Source: Bacillota bacterium (lineage in GTDB: Bacteria; Bacillota; Bacilli; Bacillales_B; DSM-18226). Taken from it: 23,340 nucleotides of DNA. Below, in pieces: positions 7,931 through 15,889 of the stretch. The notes beneath the pieces were generated by a model. It was given only the letters and a program-made list of their open reading frames with translations, had not been told where the DNA came from and searched no databases. The DNA is taken from NCBI GenBank assembly GCA_021821235.1, contig JAKACS010000002.1, forward strand, positions 1 through 23,340. Reading direction: 5' to 3'. The position numbers and the translations under genes were made by a program. Each line of letters begins with the position of its first letter. Within the stretch, counting starts at the first letter, position 1.

Positions 7931-9403
7931 TTACATACTAACATAGTTTAATGGATTTTGCAGCTGCCCGTTTTTGTAGACTTCAAAATGAAGGTGGATA
8001 CCGGTAGAGTCTCCGGTTGACCCCATTACTCCAATTGCGGAGCCTCTACCGACAGTTTGACCAGCCTTGACGCTAACAGATGCCATATGGGCGTAAACAG
8101 TTCGAAAACCATTTTGATGATCAATCACAATCATATTCCCATAACCGCCATTGTTCCAGCCAGCTGATACAACTACGCCATTATCCGCTGCTTTAATTGT
8201 ATAATTGCTCGGTCTGGCAATATCGATTCCCTTATGCAGTTTATTCCAACGAACCCCTTTTTGACTTGAGATGTATCCGCCAACCGTTGGCCATACAAAA
8301 CTCCCCTCGCCACGGGATGGAATAACTTTCGTCCCTTTTACAACAACTTGGTTCACCGGCTGCTTTAAAACATTTTGACTAATGACATTCTTGGCTGCTG
8401 TTGTGCCATTTTGCTCTGTTATTTTATATGTGACAGCTTGGAGTCCGTCTTGCCCTTCTTGCTTCACCTTTGTTTCACCTTTAGGCAGATTCGGATCTTC
8501 AATAACTTCATTTTGGTATGGAATTGGTTCTTGTTGATTCACTTCTTTTTCAACAAGAACATCAAGATACGATTTTGGTACCGTTATATTGATTTCCTGG
8601 CCAATTTTTAAGACTGAATTTTCATTTAAGCCAGGATTGATTGCAAGCAATTCAGCTAATTTTAACTGATGATCATTTGCTATCGATCCAAGGACATCTC
8701 CATCTTTTACCTGATACTTCTTTTCTTCTACCGTTCCTTTTTGTAAAAAGGTCACGGCGTTGTCAGCCGTCAATATTTTTTCCGGTGCTGCCTTTGCGTC
8801 CGCAAATGAAACATTTTTGGATAAACGAACGTCTACTATTCGCGTCTCGTTATCTTTAAGCGCCGGCAAGGAAGCGGTTGTATTTTTTCTTGCTTCGAAC
8901 TCTTTCAACTGATTTTCCGAAACATACTGAAGTTTAAGCTTTTTTATGTCTTCTTCTGCAGTGCTGCTGTTGTCAAGGTAAACAATTGGCTGCCCATCGA
9001 TGACGATTGCAGAAGCCTTTACTTGCAATTGGAAAAAATTTTTTAAATTCTCAATTGTTTTTTCATTGTCTGCAGTGGAATGGAAAACCTGTTCAGGTAT
9101 GTATTTAAGTTGTGATGAAAGCTGAAGGTTGAGATCCTTATTTGCTTCTGCTGGTATGTTTACTTTTTCTTTTAGTGTTTGGTCAATTAGTTTTTTATCA
9201 GAAACTGTGCCTACAAATGTATCGTTTAGATAAACGTAGTAGATGGTTGTTAGATTTGAAGCGCTTGCATTTGCTGTTGGGCTGCTGCTGAAAATAAGCG
9301 CCGATGCTGCAATTGCGGATACCAGAGCCGTTTTTATGCCGGCTTTCTTGGTCGGTTTGTTGTTGCTCGTTAGATTGGACATTCTTTGTTTTTGGAACGC
9401 CAT
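7931..9403 (-). CDS. Secreted LysM-G5-M23 peptidoglycan endopeptidase
   Basis: This is a wall hydrolase expected to cut peptide cross-links in peptidoglycan. The 490-residue protein has a long N-terminal signal sequence (hydrophobic core about 24-40, likely cleavage near ANASA at 44-48). A novel-looking N-terminal region (about 50-220) follows, then a LysM wall-binding domain (about 229-275), a G5 domain (about 278-352) and a C-terminal M23 LytM-type domain (about 387-485). Zinc and catalytic residues are visible: His390 and Asp394 in HKGID, His439 in YAH, and His470/His472 in HLHFE. The ATG at 9403 has AGGGAGGA 6 bases upstream. The gene is monocistronic with its own promoter and terminator. 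Its position next to walR and a WalR-like box at its promoter suggest control by WalRK. I give no symbol because M23 names differ between species. Confidence 0.92.
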   Translation of the reverse strand: MAFQKQRMSNLTSNNKPTKKAGIKTALVSAIAASALIFSSSPTANASASNLTTIYYVYLNDTFVGTVSDKKLIDQTLKEKVNIPAEANKDLNLQLSSQLKYIPEQVFHSTADNEKTIENLKNFFQLQVKASAIVIDGQPIVYLDNSSTAEEDIKKLKLQYVSENQLKEFEARKNTTASLPALKDNETRIVDVRLSKNVSFADAKAAPEKILTADNAVTFLQKGTVEEKKYQVKDGDVLGSIANDHQLKLAELLAINPGLNENSVLKIGQEINITVPKSYLDVLVEKEVNQQEPIPYQNEVIEDPNLPKGETKVKQEGQDGLQAVTYKITEQNGTTAAKNVISQNVLKQPVNQVVVKGTKVIPSRGEGSFVWPTVGGYISSQKGVRWNKLHKGIDIARPSNYTIKAADNGVVVSAGWNNGGYGNMIVIDHQNGFRTVYAHMASVSVKAGQTVGRGSAIGVMGSTGDSTGIHLHFEVYKNGQLQNPLNYVSM

Positions 9404-9495
9404 TACTTATCCTCCCTAAGATACAGAACAAATCTTCTAAACTAGTTCTTATTGTCTATTAATTAATTTTTTTACCTTTTAACTTTACCATATTT

Positions 9496-9541
9496 ACTAT
9501 AAAAAAGATGAGAAGCCTTGGGAATGTAATGAAAATGTATA
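9496..9541 (-). promoter_or_regulatory. Promoter of the M23 endopeptidase gene with a WalR-like box
   Basis: On the minus strand a -10 TATAGT (9501-9496) and a -35 TTCCCA (9524-9519) are separated by 17 bases. Directly upstream, at 9525-9541 on the plus strand, is TGTAAT-GAAAA-TGTATA. The published WalR consensus is two TGTWAH repeats spaced by 5 bases; the first half matches perfectly and the second has one mismatch. The box abuts the -35, a position that would suit activation, but its orientation is opposite to the gene. Confidence 0.55.
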
Positions 9542-9549
9542 ATTGCTGT

Positions 9550-9656
9550 CATTTTATGACGATAAATAGTAATTTGTGGAATTCTTCGGATTAAGAAATT
9601 ATTACTATTTTAATAAGGAAAACCTTATAGAGCCTTGAAAATACAAGGTTTTTCTT
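9550..9656 (+). ncRNA. Candidate structured small RNA ending in an intrinsic terminator
   Basis: Three hairpins follow one another on the plus strand. The first pairs AAATAGTAAT (9564-9573) perfectly with ATTACTATTT (9601-9610) and has an inner TTCTT/AAGAA stem (9582-9586 with 9593-9597). The second pairs ATAAGG (9613-9618) with CCTTAT (9623-9628) over an AAAA loop. The third pairs CCTTG (9633-9637) with CAAGG (9644-9648) and runs into TTTTTCTTC. A perfect TATAAT (9538-9543) would start a transcript near 9550, but the -35 position is poor. No open reading frame of note lies inside. No plus-strand gene is nearby that would need this terminator. Confidence 0.35.
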
Positions 9657-9769
9657 CTACGATGGATAAATAATTTTTTGATTACAGAATAGGACAAGTT
9701 TCTTATTTTTTTGCAAAATTTGGCTTAGATTTTACAGCAGTATTACGAAGGTCACAAAGGAAAACACAG

Positions 9770-9800
9770 AAAAGGAGTTTGCGTTTGGCAAACTCCTTTT
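9770..9800 (-). terminator. Terminator of the tRNA operon
   Basis: A perfect 13-bp stem pairs 9770-9782 with 9788-9800 around a 5-base loop. It lies 5 bases beyond the 3' end of tRNA-Phe and is followed on the minus strand by an interrupted T-rich run. Confidence 0.85.
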
Positions 9801-9805
9801 AAAGA

Positions 9806-9878
9806 TGGCTCGGGACGGAATCGAACCGCCGACACAAGGATTTTCAGTCCTTTGCTCTACCGACTGAGCTACCGAGCC
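9806..9878 (-). tRNA. tRNA-Phe (GAA)
   Basis: Read on the minus strand, all four arms fold. The acceptor GGCTCGG pairs with CCGAGCC, the anticodon loop is CTGAAAA with GAA, and the T loop is TTCGATT. The CCA tail is not encoded. It is the last gene of the Lys-Glu-Asp-Phe series. Confidence 0.97.
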
Positions 9879-9912
9879 GTATATTTTTTAACTTGTGTAA
9901 GGTTATGTATGA

Positions 9913-9989
9913 TGGCGGTCCGGACGGGACTCGAACCCGCGACCTCCTGCGTGACAGGCAGGCATTCTAACCAACTGAACTACCGGACC
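9913..9989 (-). tRNA. tRNA-Asp (GTC)
   Basis: The acceptor GGTCCGG pairs with CCGGACC, the anticodon stem CCTGC/GCAGG carries loop CTGTCAC with GTC, and the discriminator is G. The CCA tail is encoded (9915-9913 on the minus strand). Confidence 0.97.
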
Positions 9990-9999
9990 AAAAATTTTA

Positions 10000-10071
10000 T
10001 GACCCCTACGGGATTCGAACCCGTGTTACCGCCGTGAAAGGGCGGTGTCTTAACCGCTTGACCAAGGGGCC
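10000..10071 (-). tRNA. tRNA-Glu (TTC)
   Basis: The acceptor GGCCCCT pairs with AGGGGTC (one G-U), and the anticodon stem CCGCC/GGCGG carries loop CTTTCAC with TTC. The CCA tail is not encoded. It lies 10 bases from tRNA-Asp. Confidence 0.97.
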
Positions 10072-10088
10072 ATATTTAGTTAAATGAA

Positions 10089-10164
10089 TGGTGAGCCATG
10101 AAGGACTCGAACCTTCGACCCTCTGATTAAAAGTCAGATGCTCTACCGACTGAGCTAATGGCTC
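10089..10164 (-). tRNA. tRNA-Lys (TTT)
   Basis: The acceptor GAGCCAT pairs with ATGGCTC, and the anticodon stem TCTGA/TCAGA carries loop CTTTTAA with TTT. The discriminator is A and the CCA tail is encoded at 10091-10089. It is the first intact tRNA of the operon; a decayed copy of its 5' half lies just upstream. The gene order and position resemble the B. subtilis trnY cluster. Confidence 0.97.
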
Positions 10165-10194
10165 GTATAAAGTTAAAACCCTAATCTTTGTTTT

Positions 10195-10292
10195 CCTTCG
10201 TCAGATGCTCGAAAGAACTCACGATCTTTCTCGCAACTTGTAGCTTATTCGTGATGTTTTGCTCGTTGCTCTACCGACTGAGCTAATGGCTC
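10195..10292 (-). pseudogene. Decayed tRNA-Lys copy split by a 56-bp insert
   Basis: On the minus strand, 10296-10267 repeats the tRNA-Lys acceptor and D-arm exactly, with four flanking bases (30 identical bases). A 56-base block (10266-10211) interrupts it. The copy then resumes with GAGCATCTGAC (10210-10200), skips 16 bases covering the anticodon loop and variable region, and continues with GAAGG (10199-10195) of the T stem. TGCTC is repeated at both ends of the insert (10206-10210 and 10267-10271). It cannot fold as a tRNA. Confidence 0.75.
10211..10266. repeat. 56-bp insert with internal inverted repeats in the tRNA-Lys remnant
   Basis: The block is flanked by direct TGCTC repeats, as expected of a target duplication, although the repeat could also come from tRNA sequence. 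Inside, TCACGA (10219-10224) and TCGTGA (10249-10254) form a perfect inverted repeat, extended loosely outward by AGAAC and GTTTT. GAAAGA (10211-10216) and TCTTTC (10225-10230) form another. It has no coding capacity. I do not recognise a known element. Confidence 0.5.
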
Positions 10293-10340
10293 GTATTGGT
10301 TATTGCTCTAAATGTTTCTCTAATCTTGACGACGTTTTTT

Positions 10341-10370
10341 ATAATATCATATGCAAATAGAAATTAGCAA
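10341..10370 (-). promoter_or_regulatory. Likely promoter of the tRNA operon
   Basis: On the minus strand TTGCTA (10370-10365) and TATTAT (10346-10341) are 18 bases apart, and a TG one base before the -10 makes it an extended type. It lies after the purA terminator, so the tRNAs can be transcribed independently. The tRNA-Lys remnant falls in the leader. Confidence 0.55.
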
Positions 10371-10426
10371 TAGGTTTTTAAAAATATTTTTACGTTCAGA
10401 ATTTATGGATATAAATAACGATGCTT

Positions 10427-10458
10427 AAGAAAACCCCGCTCCTTTATCAGGGGCAGGG
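10427..10458 (-). terminator. Intrinsic terminator of purA
   Basis: A 10-bp stem with one C-A mismatch and one G-U pair joins 10434-10443 to 10449-10458 around a 5-base loop. It is followed on the minus strand by TTTTCTT. It lies 14 bases after the purA stop. Confidence 0.8.
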
Positions 10459-10472
10459 CATGAGCACTTTGA

Positions 10473-11765
10473 TTAGATTTGTCTCCAAGGACTGCTGACT
10501 ACGTTGGTCTGGTTGCGGTCTGGGCCGACAGAGAAGGTTGAAAGCGGAATGCCAACCAATTGGGAAACACGCTCGACGTAATGGCGTGCATTTTCCGGTA
10601 AATCATTTAACGATTTGCAGCTGGTAATGTCTTCTGTCCAGCCTGGAAGTTCCTCGTAAACAGGCTCGCATTCTTTCAAGATATTCAAGCTTGCTGGGAA
10701 TTCATCGATAATCTGACCTTTGTAGCTGTATGCCGTACAGATTTTTAGCGTCTCAATTCCGGTTAACACATCAATTGAATTTAGCGATAAATCGGTGATG
10801 CCGCTGACCCTGCGAGCATGGCGGACAACGACGCTGTCAAACCAGCCGATGCGGCGCGGGCGTCCCGTTGTGGTTCCATATTCGCGGCCTACTTCGCGAA
10901 TTTGATTGCCAATCTCATCATGCAATTCGGTTGGGAACGGACCATCACCGACACGGGAAGTGTAGGCTTTGCAAACGCCCACTACATGATTAATTTTCGT
11001 AGGGCCGACACCAGAGCCAATGGTCACGCCGCCTGCAACTGGATTTGATGAAGTAACAAACGGATAAGTACCTTGGTCAATGTCAAGCATAACGCCTTGC
11101 GCGCCTTCAAACAATACACGGCGGCCTTCATCAAGCGCATCATTTAAAACAACGGAAGTATCACACACATATTGTTTAATTTGCTGTCCGTATTGATAGT
11201 ATTCCTCTAAAATCTCTTCTTTTGTAAAACCGGTTGTTTCGTAAATCCGCTCGAACAGACGGTTTTTTTCTTCGAGATTGCGCTCTAGCTTTTCTTCAAA
11301 AACTTCACGGTCAAGCAGGTCGGCAATGCGGATCCCAACACGGGCTGCTTTGTCCATATAAGCCGGGCCAATGCCTTTTTTCGTTGTCCCGATCTTATTT
11401 GCACCTTTCCGTGCTTCTTCCACTTCATCTAATTTTAAATGGTACGGAAGAATCACATGAGCGCGATTGCTGATGCGAAGATTATCTGTTGTAACTCCTT
11501 TTTCATGGATATATGCAAGTTCTTCAACCAGTGCTTTCGGATCAACGACCATTCCGTTGCCAATCACACAAATTTTTTCCTTATTAAAGATTCCGGATGG
11601 AATTAAGTGCAGCTTATACGTTTCTCCATTAAATCGAATGGTATGTCCAGCATTATTACCACCTTGATAGCGCGCAACAACTTCTGCATTTTCAGAAAGG
11701 AAGTCGGTAATTTTCCCTTTTCCTTCGTCACCCCATTGGGTTCCAACCACTACAACTGATGACAT
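10473..11765 (-). CDS. purA: PurA, adenylosuccinate synthetase
   Basis: PurA joins IMP and aspartate, using GTP, to form adenylosuccinate in the first committed step of AMP synthesis. The protein has 430 residues, the standard length. The GTP-binding loop GDEGKGK is at 12-18 with catalytic Asp13. The GGNNAGHT motif ends in catalytic His41 plus Thr42. The conserved [11 protein letters not shown] region and the C-terminal SVGPDRNQT motif are also present. The ATG at 11765 has a GGAGG 7 bases upstream. The gene follows the helicase gene but a terminator lies between them, so it probably has its own start site in 11766-11914. I saw no PurR box I could trust there. It is complete. Confidence 0.98.
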   Translation of the reverse strand: MSSVVVVGTQWGDEGKGKITDFLSENAEVVARYQGGNNAGHTIRFNGETYKLHLIPSGIFNKEKICVIGNGMVVDPKALVEELAYIHEKGVTTDNLRISNRAHVILPYHLKLDEVEEARKGANKIGTTKKGIGPAYMDKAARVGIRIADLLDREVFEEKLERNLEEKNRLFERIYETTGFTKEEILEEYYQYGQQIKQYVCDTSVVLNDALDEGRRVLFEGAQGVMLDIDQGTYPFVTSSNPVAGGVTIGSGVGPTKINHVVGVCKAYTSRVGDGPFPTELHDEIGNQIREVGREYGTTTGRPRRIGWFDSVVVRHARRVSGITDLSLNSIDVLTGIETLKICTAYSYKGQIIDEFPASLNILKECEPVYEELPGWTEDITSCKSLNDLPENARHYVERVSQLVGIPLSTFSVGPDRNQTNVVSSPWRQI

Positions 11766-11914
11766 AAAAGCACCTCCGAATGTTAACCATTCATAAAATT
11801 TGAAATGAATCCTTCATTAGTTTACCAATTCACCACAAAAAAATCAATTAAACACGAACATTTAATATTTTAACAGAAAAATATGTTCGTAAAATACCAA
11901 ACCATTACTCTATG

Positions 11915-11948
11915 AAAAAAAGGATTAGCACAAATAGGCCAATCCTTT
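11915..11948 (-). terminator. Intrinsic terminator of the helicase operon
   Basis: AAAGGATT (11919-11926) pairs with AATCCTTT (11941-11948), and the minus strand continues into a T run. It starts 3 bases after the helicase stop codon and closes the yybS-gdpP-rplI-dnaC transcript. Confidence 0.85.
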
Positions 11949-11951
11949 GAT

Positions 11952-13316
11952 TTAGGCACCCGGAGGGATCGCCGAATCATCAAACCGCTTCTCCAAGTTG
12001 ACAAATTTATTGTATTCTTTGACAAAAGCAAGCTGAACGGTGCCGACCGGGCCATTCCGCTGCTTGGCAATGATGATTTCGATAATGTTTTTGTTCTCTG
12101 ATTCTTTATCATAGTAATCATCGCGGTATAAGAAGGCAACGATGTCGGCATCCTGTTCGATACTTCCCGATTCACGGATATCAGACATCATCGGACGCTT
12201 ATCTTGGCGCTGCTCCACACCCCTTGACAGCTGAGAGAGGGCAATCACAGGAACTTGCAGCTCCCGCGCCAGCGCTTTTAAGGACCGGGAAATTTCCGAA
12301 ACCTCCTGCTGGCGGTTTTCTCCAGAACGGCCGCTTCCTTGGATCAACTGCAAATAATCAATCAAAATCATTCCCAAACCATGCTCCTGCTTCAAGCGGC
12401 GGCATTTTGAACGAATTTCGCCAACCCGGACACCGGGGGTATCATCAATAAAAATCCCTGCATTCGAGAGGCTTCCCATCGCCATCGTCAATTTTCCCCA
12501 GTCCTCATCGGTTAGTGATCCTGTCCTCAGCCTTTGGGCATCAATATTTCCTTCAGCACAAAGCATCCGCATGACAAGCTGCTCCGCACCCATCTCAAGA
12601 CTGAAAATCGCAACATTTTCACCAGTTTTGGTTGCCACATTTTGGGCAATGTTCAACGCAAAAGCGGTCTTACCAACAGAAGGGCGGGCACCGACAATGA
12701 TTAAATCATTGCGCTGAAAGCCTGCTGTCATCCGGTCAAGCTCAGCAAATCCGGTCGCAATCCCCGTAATGTCACCGACGCGGCTATGCATAAATTCAAT
12801 ATTGTCATACGTGCGAACGAGGACATCTTTAATATTGTGAAAAGCACCGGTATTTTTCCGCTGAGCGACTTCAAGAATATTTTTTTCCGCTTCGCTTAAA
12901 ACAGTTTCAACTTCGTCTTCCCTCGAATAACCATCCTGGGCAATGGTGGTTGCGGTGCGAATTAGCCTTCTGAGCAAAGACTTCTCTTCTACAATTCTTG
13001 CATAATACTCAATATTCGCTGCAGTTGGAACAGATGCCGCCAGCTCACTTAAATAACTGACGCCGCCCGTGTCATCAATAAGCTTTGTCGCAACCAATTC
13101 TTCTGTAACGGTGATTAAATCAACCGCTTTCCCTTGATCACTCAACTTCAGCATCACATTGAAAATTTTCTGATGGGCAGCCCGATAAAAGTCCTCCGGA
13201 ATCAAAATTTCCGATGCTAGCGTAAGTGAAGAAGGTTCAAGAAAAATTGCTCCCAAAACAGCTTGCTCTGCCTCAATATTTTGCGGTGGCAGACGATCCG
13301 CAAATAGTTCATTCAT
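11952..13316 (-). CDS. dnaC: Replicative DNA helicase (DnaB family; dnaC in Bacillus)
   Basis: This is the hexameric helicase that unwinds DNA at the replication fork, loaded in Bacillus by DnaI with DnaB and DnaD. It has 454 residues. The N-terminal DnaB domain spans about 8-110 and ends near the NIEYYARIVEEK sequence, and the RecA-like ATPase domain spans about 175-445. The Walker A GARPSVGKT has Lys at about 216 and the Walker B segment MILIDYLQL has Asp at about 320; the SRGVEQR loop and DIRESGSIEQDAD follow. The start MNELFADRLPPQNIEAEQ matches the family, with GAGGAGG 11 bases upstream. It is called dnaC in Bacillus although it is orthologous to E. coli dnaB. No intein is present. Confidence 0.98.
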   Translation of the reverse strand: MNELFADRLPPQNIEAEQAVLGAIFLEPSSLTLASEILIPEDFYRAAHQKIFNVMLKLSDQGKAVDLITVTEELVATKLIDDTGGVSYLSELAASVPTAANIEYYARIVEEKSLLRRLIRTATTIAQDGYSREDEVETVLSEAEKNILEVAQRKNTGAFHNIKDVLVRTYDNIEFMHSRVGDITGIATGFAELDRMTAGFQRNDLIIVGARPSVGKTAFALNIAQNVATKTGENVAIFSLEMGAEQLVMRMLCAEGNIDAQRLRTGSLTDEDWGKLTMAMGSLSNAGIFIDDTPGVRVGEIRSKCRRLKQEHGLGMILIDYLQLIQGSGRSGENRQQEVSEISRSLKALARELQVPVIALSQLSRGVEQRQDKRPMMSDIRESGSIEQDADIVAFLYRDDYYDKESENKNIIEIIIAKQRNGPVGTVQLAFVKEYNKFVNLEKRFDDSAIPPGA

Positions 13317-13350
13317 TCTATGCTTAACCTCCTCTTCGAAGAAGGATGAA

Positions 13351-13394
13351 TCTGCTCTAAAAAGCAGAAAGAGTGATCAGTGTAAACCGATCAC
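13351..13394 (-). promoter_or_regulatory. Two hairpins between rplI and the helicase gene
   Basis: On the minus strand GTGATC (13394-13389) pairs with GATCAC (13378-13373). Next, TCTGCT (13368-13363) pairs with AGCAGA (13356-13351). No good T-tract follows either, so they look more like a leader structure or mRNA processing site than a strong terminator. They could uncouple helicase from bL9 levels. Confidence 0.35.
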
Positions 13395-13445
13395 ATCTTG
13401 TCTTTGTTTATTTTATCATGTTTGCTAAGAAAATGAACTGGAAAA

Positions 13446-13895
13446 TTAGTTTCCTTCTTTAACATGTACATCCAGCATTGCCATTACTTCATGATGAAGC
13501 TTGACCGGCACTTTCGTATGCCCAAGGGAACGGATTGCATCCTCCAGTTCCATTTTGCGTTTATCAATTTTAATACCGTGTTTTTTTTGCAATTCTTCAG
13601 CAATTTGCTTTGAGGTAATGGAGCCGAATAAACGGCCGCCCTCACCAGCTTTAGCAGTTAATTCAACCGTAACTTTTTCAAGGACTTCCTTTAATTTTTT
13701 TGCTTCCGCTAATTCTTCAGCCGCAAGCTTTTCCTCTTTCTTTTGCTGGGCGGAAAGCGAGCTCATATTTGTTTGGTTCGCTTCAATCGCCAGCCCCTGT
13801 TTGAAAAGGAAGTTATGGGCATAGCCATCAGCAACATTTTTTATTTCTCCTTTTTTTCCTTTTCCTTTTACGTCTTTTAGAAAAATCACTTTCAT
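13446..13895 (-). CDS. rplI: Large ribosomal subunit protein bL9
   Basis: bL9 is a two-domain protein that binds 23S rRNA near the L1 stalk and helps maintain reading frame. It has 149 residues. The N-terminal domain starts [18 protein letters not shown] and includes the [12 protein letters not shown] motif. A long lysine- and glutamate-rich helix (about 45-75) connects to the C-terminal domain, which has GRLFGSIT. The ATG overlaps the gdpP stop in an ATGA, with GGAGG 9 bases upstream, so translation is probably coupled. It is complete and typical. Confidence 0.98.
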   Translation of the reverse strand: MKVIFLKDVKGKGKKGEIKNVADGYAHNFLFKQGLAIEANQTNMSSLSAQQKKEEKLAAEELAEAKKLKEVLEKVTVELTAKAGEGGRLFGSITSKQIAEELQKKHGIKIDKRKMELEDAIRSLGHTKVPVKLHHEVMAMLDVHVKEGN

Positions 13896-15865
13896 CCCTT
13901 TTTGCCTCCTTCAAAATAATCATCAATCGCTTGTTTTAATTGATTTTCTGCTTCCATTAAAGTCATCCCTGAGAGCTGGGTAGCGGCATTGGTCAAATGT
14001 CCACCGCCATGAAGACTTTCCATGATCACCTGAACATTTACCTCACCGAGGGAACGCGCACTAATTCCAATGAGGTCATCATTTCGTTTGGAAATAACAA
14101 ATGACGCAACAACCCTATCGAAGGTTAACAGAGTATCGGCTGCCTGGGCAATCAGCACTTGGTCGAACGATTGGTCATCAAGTCCGCGGGCTATTGCAAT
14201 CCCATCTTTATAAAAGACAACAGATTCAATCAATTTGGATCTTCGTATATAGGTGTCCAGATCCTCTTTTAAAAACTTCTGGACAAGGACGGTATCCGCT
14301 CCCTGAGCACGCAAATATGACGCCGCATCAAACGTTCGCGATCCGGTTCTCAAGGTAAAGCTTTTTGTATCCACAATTATCCCGGCTAAAAGAGCCGTTG
14401 CTTCGAGCATGTCAATTTTTCCTCGTTTTGGCTGGTATTCAAGCAGTTCTGTCACTAGCTCCGCGGTTGATGAAGCATATGGCTCCATATAGACAAGCAA
14501 CGGATTTTTGATAAAATCTTCACCGCGGCGATGGTGGTCAATCACCACTACTTTATCAATTTTATTTAAGAGCCTTTCTTCAATGACAAGCCCTGGCCGG
14601 TGCGTATCAACAATGACCAGCAGGGTGCGGTCAGTCGAAATTTCGAGTGCATCCTCTGGATTAATAAAGCGTGACAGCAATTGTTCACTTTGGCGAATTT
14701 CATTCATTAACCGCTGTACAGCTGTATCAGCTTTTTGAGAATCAACAACAATATGGGCCTCTTTTTGATTCATTTGGGCTACTTTATAGATGCCAATAGA
14801 AGACCCAATTGAATCCATATCGGGATTTTTATGACCCATAATGACCACTTTATCACTTTCGGCTATTAATTCCTTTAATGCATGCGAGATAACCCGTGCT
14901 CTTACCCTTGTGCGTTTTTCAATCGGATTGGTTTTTCCACCGAAGAATTTTACCTTGCCGTTTGCTTGTTTGATTGCAACCTGGTCGCCGCCGCGGCCTA
15001 AGGCCAAATCCAGGCTGGACTGAGCGAGATCTCCCAGTTCAGGCAAGGACGATACCCCTGCCCCAACACCAATGCTCAAGGTAACTGAAACATTTTGCTT
15101 TGAAGTTGTTTCACGAACAATATCAAGAATTGCAAACTTTTCTTTTTCAAGAACATGCAAAATTCCTTCATTAAAAACGGCAATAAAGCGTTCAGAGGAA
15201 GTTCTTTTGAGAAAAATCCCATTATCCTGTGCCCACTTATTTAATAGCGAAGTCACTAGATTGTTGATGCTCGAGCGGGATTGATCATCCATCCCTTGTG
15301 TTAATTCATCATAATTATCCAAAAAGATAGTTGCTAATGCCGGGCGTTCGTTTTGGTACATTTTCTCAATTTCTGCTTGTTCTGTTACATCAAAAAAGTA
15401 AAGCAGGCGTTCTTCACGCTTATGTATCACCCGGAATTTGCGCTCATGCAACTTAATAATTTCCGTTTCCACTTCTTGTTTAATAAGCGGAACTAGCGCT
15501 TCAGCGACATCATAAAGCGATCTTCCAACAAGGGTATCCTCGCCAAAGCAGGAGGCAAGAAACGGGTTTGTCCATTCAATATAATACTCGTCATTGATCA
15601 GCATAATTCCAATTGGCATTTCCATTAAGGCTTCTTCGCCAACCCTTTTTACCCGGTAGGACAAGGTAGAAATGTACTCTTCCATTTCCCTTCTCTGGCG
15701 CCGATCAATCGAAAACATATAATAAACGGGCAAAAACATGATTACTAGACCGCCCAAACTGAGAATCCAATTATATAAAAACAAGACGATAAGAAGTACC
15801 ACTGTAATCGCCAATAAACCGTAAAACGGGTATCGGCTTGACCGCTTTTCTAAATATGCAGGCAT
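13892..15865 (-). CDS. gdpP: GdpP (YybT), membrane cyclic-di-AMP phosphodiesterase
   Basis: GdpP hydrolyses c-di-AMP to pApA, setting the level of a messenger that governs potassium, osmotic balance and beta-lactam tolerance. It has 657 residues. Two membrane segments (about 13-32 and 34-52) are followed by a PAS domain (about 75-150), a degenerate GGDEF domain (about 175-305, lacking the GGDEF motif itself), and DHH plus DHHA1 domains (about 335-650). Metal ligands are visible: His345, Asp349 and Asp351 in GHKNPDMDS, Asp420, the DHH triplet Asp443-His444-His445, and Asp499. GGH at 621-623 belongs to DHHA1. The ATG has AGGAG 8 bases upstream. yybS ends 24 bases before it. All catalytic residues are intact. 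Confidence 0.97.
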   Translation of the reverse strand: MPAYLEKRSSRYPFYGLLAITVVLLIVLFLYNWILSLGGLVIMFLPVYYMFSIDRRQRREMEEYISTLSYRVKRVGEEALMEMPIGIMLINDEYYIEWTNPFLASCFGEDTLVGRSLYDVAEALVPLIKQEVETEIIKLHERKFRVIHKREERLLYFFDVTEQAEIEKMYQNERPALATIFLDNYDELTQGMDDQSRSSINNLVTSLLNKWAQDNGIFLKRTSSERFIAVFNEGILHVLEKEKFAILDIVRETTSKQNVSVTLSIGVGAGVSSLPELGDLAQSSLDLALGRGGDQVAIKQANGKVKFFGGKTNPIEKRTRVRARVISHALKELIAESDKVVIMGHKNPDMDSIGSSIGIYKVAQMNQKEAHIVVDSQKADTAVQRLMNEIRQSEQLLSRFINPEDALEISTDRTLLVIVDTHRPGLVIEERLLNKIDKVVVIDHHRRGEDFIKNPLLVYMEPYASSTAELVTELLEYQPKRGKIDMLEATALLAGIIVDTKSFTLRTGSRTFDAASYLRAQGADTVLVQKFLKEDLDTYIRRSKLIESVVFYKDGIAIARGLDDQSFDQVLIAQAADTLLTFDRVVASFVISKRNDDLIGISARSLGEVNVQVIMESLHGGGHLTNAATQLSGMTLMEAENQLKQAIDDYFEGGKKG

Positions 15866-15889
15866 TGTTTCAACTCCTAACAGTCGTCT

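Noticed and set aside
9852..10037. 61-residue plus-strand open frame across the tRNA genes
   Set aside because: It is the complement of tRNA-Phe, tRNA-Asp and tRNA-Glu and is a well-known type of spurious ORF.
13892..15865. Active diguanylate cyclase in GdpP
   Set aside because: The GGDEF domain lacks the signature motif, as is normal for GdpP; the enzyme acts through its DHH-DHHA1 domains.
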